From the NCBI GenBank assembly GCA_018398815.1, contig JAFLJL010014879.1:53792-117791 (forward strand): a DNA stretch of 64,000 bases. The letters run 5' to 3'. Source of the stretch: Conus ventricosus. Taxonomy: Eukaryota > Mollusca > Gastropoda > Neogastropoda > Conidae. The notes under the pieces are model-generated. The model was not told where the DNA came from, did no database searches, and worked only from the letters and a program-made list of their open reading frames with translations. Positions 57,925 to 64,000 of the stretch are shown here, one piece after another; position 1 is the first letter of the stretch, and the number at the start of each line of letters is the position of its first letter. The position numbers and the translations under genes are program-made.

Positions 57925-60900
57925 TGAAAAGTCTTATTGCCAAACAATGCTTCTTTGTAGTTGCCATGTGATATGTTTGACTGCACACCGCTGCGAGATA
58001 TTCCCTTTGCTTTCTTAATGATTTTCTCCTGGCTCGAAATACTGTACATTTTCGACCTTAAACCAATTAAACTCCTTAATCACCCCTCCGGATAATTCAT
58101 CCTTCATCTTTCCTAAAACCTTCTTGTTAGTAATTGAATGTAAAGGCGAATCTTTAGGGTAATCGGATGTATCATACCATCCCGCATGCCTTTAGCTACT
58201 TCGGTTTCCATGTCTTTATAGATGTCTTCAGTAGGGATATCTATAACAAAACTATCTGTATCTGTGTAAAGTACTCTGGACTCGGGATACGAGGGCTTAA
58301 AGTAGTCATAAAGAAATTCTAACATCAAAAGCTTTGATAATTCTAAAACAGTAAACCGATAAATACAGGTTTGTCCAATTTGACTTTCTTTTTTTTCATC
58401 ATTATGCCAAAAAGCTGATCATGAAATCTTCTAAAGTCCTGATAATTTGGTTTTGAAGTCAGCTTAATTGCTTCGTTCTCTCTGGTGACCAATCTAACAT
58501 CTTTGCGCTTGTGCGGATTCTCCATAGTCTTTCCAAAACAGCTGTTGTTCATCAGCTTGAAAAAGTCTTTTTCTGAAGCATCTGCAGATTTAGTTCTGAG
58601 ATCAGTGTTCTTCATGATGTATGGTTTCATGAAACTGTTCTTGATCAAAAGCAATTATGCGATGAACTGCTGTCAACTTCAAACATGTCTTAAATAAAAT
58701 TGTAGAAGTCTGTAATGACAGACATAATTTTTTTTGCCTTGAAGATTAGGCACAAGTTTAGGCGGTTCTGTTTTCTCCATCTTTAGACTTTCTGCTGCTA
58801 ATGGATAGTCATTATGGAGGTCATGGAGTTCATGAGGATATTCTAAGTCAACTTCTAGAATGAAGCCACGTGCTGATCAGGCGTTAAACTGTTCAACCAC
58901 TTTAATGCCTTTTGAATATTATTCGTACCTGTGTACATCTTGAAGTTACGTAATGGAAGTGATTGCGCCATTGCCCAACCATACAGATTGTTTGCGTCTA
59001 AATACATGAGATAGTTAGACCTTTTACTCGGATCATAGTCGTCCAAGTATTTGTTGTTTGCTTTACAGTAATGATGCGACGCCATACTAATTCCCCCACG
59101 CAATCCGTTTTCAATCATCTGAATCATTGGTAGGTCAGACAATAAATCAATCTGTACTCCAGTAAACTTTAAGAAAGCATCCCAGCTCATCCCGGGCGCA
59201 AGAATGTAATGCGCGGGATCCAGGCTATAATGTTTCATGCAGGTCTTTCTATAATTTTCAAAGACGTCGCCAACAAAACATACATCTGCCATTAAGTAGG
59301 AGCCATGATAGTCTCCCATCGTTTTACACTCTAACTTTTGCCACGCATCTTGAGCATGCTGGTAATCTGAATCACTGATGTCCTTTCTCTAAGACTAGAA
59401 AAGAATGCGCCTTTAGGCGGAAGTGAGTCTTCATCAAACCTTTCCAACTGTTCATGTACTCATAAGGGTAAACGCCCTTTCTAACAAGAGTTGGGTCAAA
59501 ATATTCTTCCGTTATTGGGCAGGACTTTAAGGACATAGCTAGTGACTCTAATGATCCCATCATGTGTTGCATAGAGTCATAAAAAGACATGTTATTTAGA
59601 TTAAAGCACATGTACTTTTCTGATGACTGTGCAATGCATGCTACCCTGAAGGCGTTGGTTACTGCTTGCAATATAAGATGAGAGTCGTAACCTCGCAAGT
59701 TATGAAAGAGATGGGCAGCTTCCATGTCTTTGGGTCAAACTTTAGTTGAAGATTGCATTTACTGTGCGCAGCTCCTCTGAACTTTCCGCTAATGTGATCA
59801 TGGTCTCTTACTGTTGGATTTGTTGCTTCTTCACTGAGTTCTAAACCGCAAATCCAACAGTGAGTGGCTGAGTCATACTGCTGTTGATCTTCAGGAGTCA
59901 TTATGATTTCAGATAAATTCAGATTATTAGAACAGTCATTACGCACTTGCTGCATGCGTTCTAAGAAGTATTTTGCAGCATTAGACCCTCTATATAATTT
60001 TGGTTCTGAATGGACACCATCGACCTAACAAACAATGAAAGCAAATGAACAAATCTGATGATTACTCATTAAGACTGTTTTTCGAAGTTTTTGTGGCGCT
60101 GGCCTTCATAAGGAACAATAAGCGACTCGAAGTCTGCGTAAAACTACGTATGGAGAATTTTGCATCCGTTTCCAGTTCTTAAAACTAACTTTAGATCCAG
60201 GTGGGGGGCGTAATTAGTTCTGTATTACAGTCAACTGGGCGATACAATGTTTCTTATGTTCGCTTGCGGCTTGAACAGATGGCATTCTTGTTAAACATTT
60301 TCTGCAGAATTCTTGTTTGTGCCCATCTTTTGAAGTATGCTGCATTAGTTTACTCATTGTTCGTATCATTGTGTAATGTGGCAGCCCGCTGGTGAAAACA
60401 TTAGTAGTAAGTCAACATGATTTTTGTCTGGCTCGCCAATCGTTGGACTGTTCTTGGACACTTTAATTGGCACCAAATCTGTTTCCTCATCCCATGTGTA
60501 GACATTAACAGTTATGGGTTTGTTTTGTTCTTCAAACTGATCAATTTGATCTACACTAACAGGAAAGGATATTCCACTAAAGTTAAGATCATTGATGTAA
60601 GGGCGATAGTTAGACACTCTCTCTGCGTTTTTGCGGGCGTAATGCAGCCTTGCAAGAACCACACCACATAAAACATTTGTTGTCTGTATTCTTTATGTTT
60701 AGAACTGCTTTTTTTGCGACTAATGCTGGAGGTAGTGGAATGTGAGACTTGCCTACAATCGGTGCATACTTAGCTGTTTTAATCTAATCTCTAAGACTTC
60801 GCCCTCTGACCAACCAGAGCCTCTCATTTTAGCTTCTTCAGCAGCAGTGTCAAACTGTGTAAGCAGTTCGTCTGCCCAACCGGGTGTTAAGTCATTAGAG

Positions 60901-61169
60901 GAAAGAATAGTCTGTTGTTTAGTCGAGACCCAGACTTCTAAATTTTCTTCATTTATTGTTATATAGTCGATTAAAACAGCTAACATTACTTTAACCGGTG
61001 GGTCTATTGTTAGTTTGCCTGGAACTTGAGAAATAGCATGAACAACACTTGCCTGTACGTTTGTTGGGTCAATGACTTCTAAATCAATATCATTCAGTGC
61101 TCTTGATAAACGCTCTCTCTCAAGCATTCCTTCAAACAATTCGTCTTGTCCTTCATATATCTTATCCAT
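57780..61169 (-). pseudogene. Family B DNA polymerase, protein-primed type (E2, several frameshifts)
   Basis: Counterpart of E1 40,594-43,996, same domain order. Here motif C is intact (YTDTDSFVID at about 58,243-58,271), and the C-terminus is complete (NPEFSYAIGHWRTA ending at 57,780, similar to the usual polymerase end). The endonuclease VII-like motif (CWICG...RDHDHISGKFRGAAH, about 59,775-59,870) and Exo II (HNLRGYDSHLI, about 59,680) are present. Frame breaks lie near 60,775, 60,660, 60,370, 60,030, 59,710, 59,390-59,460, 59,270, 58,870, 58,690-58,640, 58,350, 58,180 and 58,060. The start MDKIYEG at 61,169 is shared with E1 and preceded by AT-rich sequence. Confidence 0.85.
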
Positions 61170-61219
61170 GTTGAGTCTCTTTTCTAACTCAAAATATTTA
61201 TTTAAATTAAAAAAAAAAC

Positions 61220-61920
61220 TTAACCAGAATCAATATCGACGGTCTTTTTACGCTTGGACTCATAAACTAAAGTATAAACACCTTTTGGTGTTGTTAATGT
61301 GAGCTGTTTAGAACAGAGTTTAATGTTTCGTTTACTTTTTTTAAGCATTCCTTTTTTATCTGCTCGGCGTCTGGCTGTTGAGAAAAACTTGTCCTCGCCT
61401 TTCTTTGAAGATCAAACTTTTGTCTTTTGTAGTCATCAAAATCGGCCTGTAAACGATTAAATTCTTCATCCGTGATGTTTGAGTCAACTAGCGCTTTATT
61501 TATTGTCAGTTTGAACGAGCTAAGTTTAGCTGTTATTAGTTGAACCATAGCTGTGTGCTTTTGGAGTTTAGTTTTTAATTTTTTGCTAGCAGCCCCTACA
61601 GCTAATGAACACAGGCCGAGAGCTAAAGACAACCCGCCTAGAGGCAAAGCTGCGGGCGCACCTATGCCTGTTGCTAAGATGCCTACACTTGTCCCCGCTG
61701 ATAGAGTGCTTATAGTCGATGTTCCAGTATTAACATATGTTACAGCATTAAAGGCAGCAGAATACCTTCGTTTGGTTTTGCTGTATTTTGAAAGGTCCTG
61801 CTCTAGTTTTTGTTGCATTTGTGTAATGTTTGTTAATCTAAAGGTTTTTATGTCAGGGGCTATCTCTTCTCTTGGCAACTCTGGCGCTGTAGGCACATTT
61901 GGATAAACCTGAACAGACAT
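61220..61920 (-). CDS. PTAP-containing membrane protein, ~230 residues
   Basis: The first 208 codons are open (61,294-61,920); a missing base near 61,300 shifts the last ~23 codons, which in E1 end KRKKTVDID. The N-terminus MSVQVYPNVPTAPE has PTAP at residues 10-13, identical to the Tsg101-binding late-domain motif. A charged helical part follows (LEQDLSKYSKTKRR), then a long Gly/Ala/Ser-rich hydrophobic region (about residues 65-115: GILATGIGAPAALPLGG, then LALGLCSLAVGAA), probably two membrane-interacting helices. A helical tail has EEFNRLQADFDDYKRQKFD. It lies between the capsid and polymerase genes on the same strand. A virion-associated membrane-active or budding-linked role is possible; the family is unknown to me. 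Confidence 0.6.
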
Positions 61921-61943
61921 GCTTTTTATAAAATAAAAATAAT

Positions 61944-63208
61944 TTAGTATTGTATATCTTCTAATCTGTTATCTTTAATATTCAGCTGCGCATCATATAT
62001 TAAAAACAAATACACATTAAGCGGTTTATCAGCCTCTTTTTCTTTATCAATTTGAATGTTTATTATGTCCCTAACAGTTCTCCCGCTTCCATGTAACTGA
62101 TTATCCTCCGTTGATCTTAGGTCAATCCATAAACCGTATTTCGTTGTTAAATAATGATCAAGTCTAACACTGTGAAGATGCAAATCTTTAGACACAAGGT
62201 CAACTGTCGGATTTCTACACCTCCCGCCTCCAAACAGTTTTCTTATTTCATCAAAATGATGATAAGGTTTAAGCCCGCTAGCGTAGATTTGGTTAGGACT
62301 GCCTCAATTGTACATTGCACTTTCGTTATTTTAGGATTAACAAAATTTTCAGTTTGTCTTTGGAATGGTTCTTCATCTTCGCACAGCAATAAAATACCTT
62401 TAAGCGATCTTGCTGTGGCACTAAAACTAAAATTCCATATAGTGTGCCTTGCTTTTAGGATATTTAGAATGATGAATCACTCTTTCGTAATATATTGCTA
62501 ATTTTGACTGATATTGTTGCTCAATCAGCCATGCTAAATTACGGTTGCTAACAACGTCAAACTCTAACGAGATGTCAGAAATGCTGTACTTTGCTTCGGT
62601 GTCTGTAGATATAATAACATATTTGTGGTCATTAAAAGTTAGTTCATATGACAATCTGTCTTTTAATGCTCCTTGAAAGTATGGGGCATGCGCTTTTAAC
62701 AACTCAAAATCTAGGGGTATGAAAAAGCGATTTCCATACGTAAACTTACGGCTACAAACCTTTTGCCGTCTTTAGCATCTTTAGCGCCTATTCTATGTTT
62801 TAGTGCTTCTTCATTTTCGATTCCTTGAAACGCAAGATCGGCCCTTTCATTCGCGGTTAGCCATAGATCAGAATAGGCTAAAAATATGTCTGCATTGTGT
62901 AAAGAAAATATTTCTTGCCCCTCAAGTTTTATAGAAATTTTCTTAACGATTGCCCGCCCCAGATTCTGTACAACTGTCCTGTTTGGGTCTGTTGTTGAAG
63001 CGAGTACTATTTTGAAAGTAAGACGCGCAGAGCCTGGCACAATCACGTCATTTGCTCCTAGGTCTGGAAATTTGACAGTAAGAATTTGATCTGCATCAAT
63101 AGTAGATGGATTATTTGGAACAGTAATAGTCCGCTTATTTCCCTTCACGCCAAAGGGCTCTTTCAGTCTTCTATGCGGGTCAAGAATCGAGCCATGTGCT
63201 TGCGACAT
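61944..63208 (-). pseudogene. Probable double-jelly-roll major capsid protein (E2, frameshifted)
   Basis: About 420 codons from MSQAHGSILDPHRR (63,208). Open parts: 62,711-63,208, 62,427-62,702 and 61,944-62,195, separated by single-base shifts near 62,735, 62,450 and 62,215-62,300. The N-terminal part is beta-rich (ILTVKFPDLGANDVIVPGS), and VQNLGRAIVKKISIKLEGQE resembles the segment in double-jelly-roll capsid proteins of large DNA viruses where a conserved strand pair precedes an I-GGQ-like turn. The length is at the short end for Polinton capsids. It is the first leftward gene, with 38 AT-rich bases separating it from the divergent + gene at 63,247. The capsid assignment is inference from pattern and position. 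Confidence 0.6.
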
Positions 63209-63246
63209 TTTTATGAAGCAAAATAAAAAGTTAATTATTTAAAAAC
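63209..63246. promoter_or_regulatory. 38-bp divergent AT-rich intergenic region (E2)
   Basis: Between the capsid start (63,208 minus) and the + gene start (63,247): mostly A/T with TTAATTATTTAAAAA. Same design as the 35-bp divergent spacer at 55,806-55,841. Confidence 0.5.
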
Positions 63247-64000
63247 ATGGCAGGAATTGAAGGCGAAGAAGATTATGATGTTTTTGATCCTGGAGACGAC
63301 ATGAGTGAAATGATCCCTTTGACGCGGCATCGCTCAGCGCTCTCAATGCGGCGTGAATTAACAGAAAGTACGGTCGGAGCATTTTACAAAAGTTTAGGTC
63401 AAGAACCTCCCGAATTTATAGACCCAAATGATTTTGAATTAGAAGATGGTCATTTGTTTGTAAGGGGCGATCAAGAACAACTTATTCGGCTTACAACTAA
63501 ACCAGACCATCAAAGTTTTTAGCCAAGAGTACAATTATACAAAGACTCAGTGTGAAAGATCAAAATCGCCTTGGTCTTGTTAGACCAAAATTAGGGGCGG
63601 AGGCGTTTCTAAACTTCAAAAACACTACAAGAACTCCCAACAGATAACCAAATGCAAAACATGGAACTTAAAGAATTAAATCAATCGGCAGACGAATTAA
63701 TAAATGCAATAGAAGCAGAAACCAGTTTTTCAGAAGAAACAGCGTTAAAGACTATACACGACTCGCCGCTACCCATGCGAGAACTAACGGCCCTTGATCG
63801 TGCTTTGAGAAGCATCAGAGGCGAATTAACAAACAATTTAGCAAAACTGGGTGAACTAGATGAGCATATAAAAAGAAAAAGAAAAACTCGTTGAGGCTGA
63901 TGACGCTAACTTAGGGCATGATATTAAAGAAAGAATAACCCAAAGACTAAAAGATCTTGAACAAGAAAGATCAGCAAGACTAGAAGTGCTGTCTACTAAC
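63247..64000 (+). pseudogene. Coiled-coil protein, 3' end beyond window (frameshifted)
   Basis: Starts MAGIEGEEDYDVFDPGDD. The acidic N-terminus is open for 91 codons (63,247-63,522), with EDGHLFVRGDQEQLIRLT near its end. A shift near 63,520 and another near 63,625 lead to the frame 63,652-63,894, which is helical and heptad-like (LTALDRALRSIRGELTNNLAKLGELDEHIK). A shift near 63,880 leads on to a further charged helix running off the edge (ITQRLKDLEQERSARLEVL). E1 has no counterpart because it is cut in the capsid gene. A long helical protein next to the capsid gene could be a minor virion, fibre-shaft or scaffold protein; the family is not identified. Confidence 0.5.

Larger units (their letters stand above)
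52647..64000 (+). mobile_element. Element E2: second Polinton/adintovirus-like copy, runs off the window
   Basis: Same orientation and gene order as E1, with no LINE. Near-identical to E1 by eye through the core (54.5-62.6 kb), but the left ~1.7 kb (hairpin arms, variable-slot gene) is strongly different. It contains the complete capsid gene region and a further + gene that E1 lacks. The right terminus lies outside the window. Confidence 0.8.

Overview
The window looks like repeat-rich, non-coding nuclear DNA of an animal, most likely a marine invertebrate. A lophotrochozoan such as a mollusc is my guess from the retrotransposon types, not proven. There is no recognisable host gene, rRNA, tRNA or prokaryotic operon. 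Nearly everything is transposable element, endogenous virus-like element, satellite or microsatellite. Many one-base indels, often in homopolymers, break genes that are intact in a sister copy, so some frameshifts may be long-read consensus errors.

1-10.6 kb: a likely ~2.0 kb retrotransposon LTR (828-2859, ends TGTCACGA/TCGTGACA) and a noisy inverted copy (about 6415-8482), separated by homopolymer-inflated sequence. A 57-bp tandem repeat follows (8.55-9.24 kb), then the 3' end of a non-LTR retrotransposon whose coding tail has expanded into a 58-bp tandem repeat (9.96-10.62 kb).

10.6-28 kb: a poly-C tract; a ~10 kb minisatellite of ~35-bp units with an inverted block; CA, ACGC, GATA and ACAT microsatellites; a 42-bp minisatellite (24.1-26.26 kb); and a decayed Penelope-like element with inverted flanks (26.26-27.88 kb).

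28-34 kb: a ~624-bp satellite that switches orientation at about 31,246, TA/TG tracts, a 54-bp tandem repeat and an 85-bp tandem repeat.

35.1-64 kb is the most interesting part: two same-orientation copies of a Polinton/Maverick-like (adintovirus-like) element, E1 (35,122-52,646) and E2 (52,647 to beyond the right edge). Each starts with a long hairpin whose arms differ between copies yet still pair. After it come iteron-like repeats, a variable slot with a highly diverged gene in opposite orientations in the two copies, an AAGTT-rich repeat tract, and a shared core. The core holds small membrane or helical proteins, a DDE integrase, a protein-primed-type family B DNA polymerase with an endonuclease VII-like zinc motif, a PTAP-containing membrane protein and a probable double-jelly-roll major capsid protein. 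E2 goes on with a divergently transcribed coiled-coil gene that runs off the edge. E1's capsid gene is cut exactly where E2's hairpin begins, suggesting nested insertion or recombination. E1 also carries a ~7 kb L1/Tx1-like LINE (44,771-51,733) with a target-site duplication, and E2 supplies the empty site. No packaging ATPase or protease is visible in the window; they would be expected to the right.
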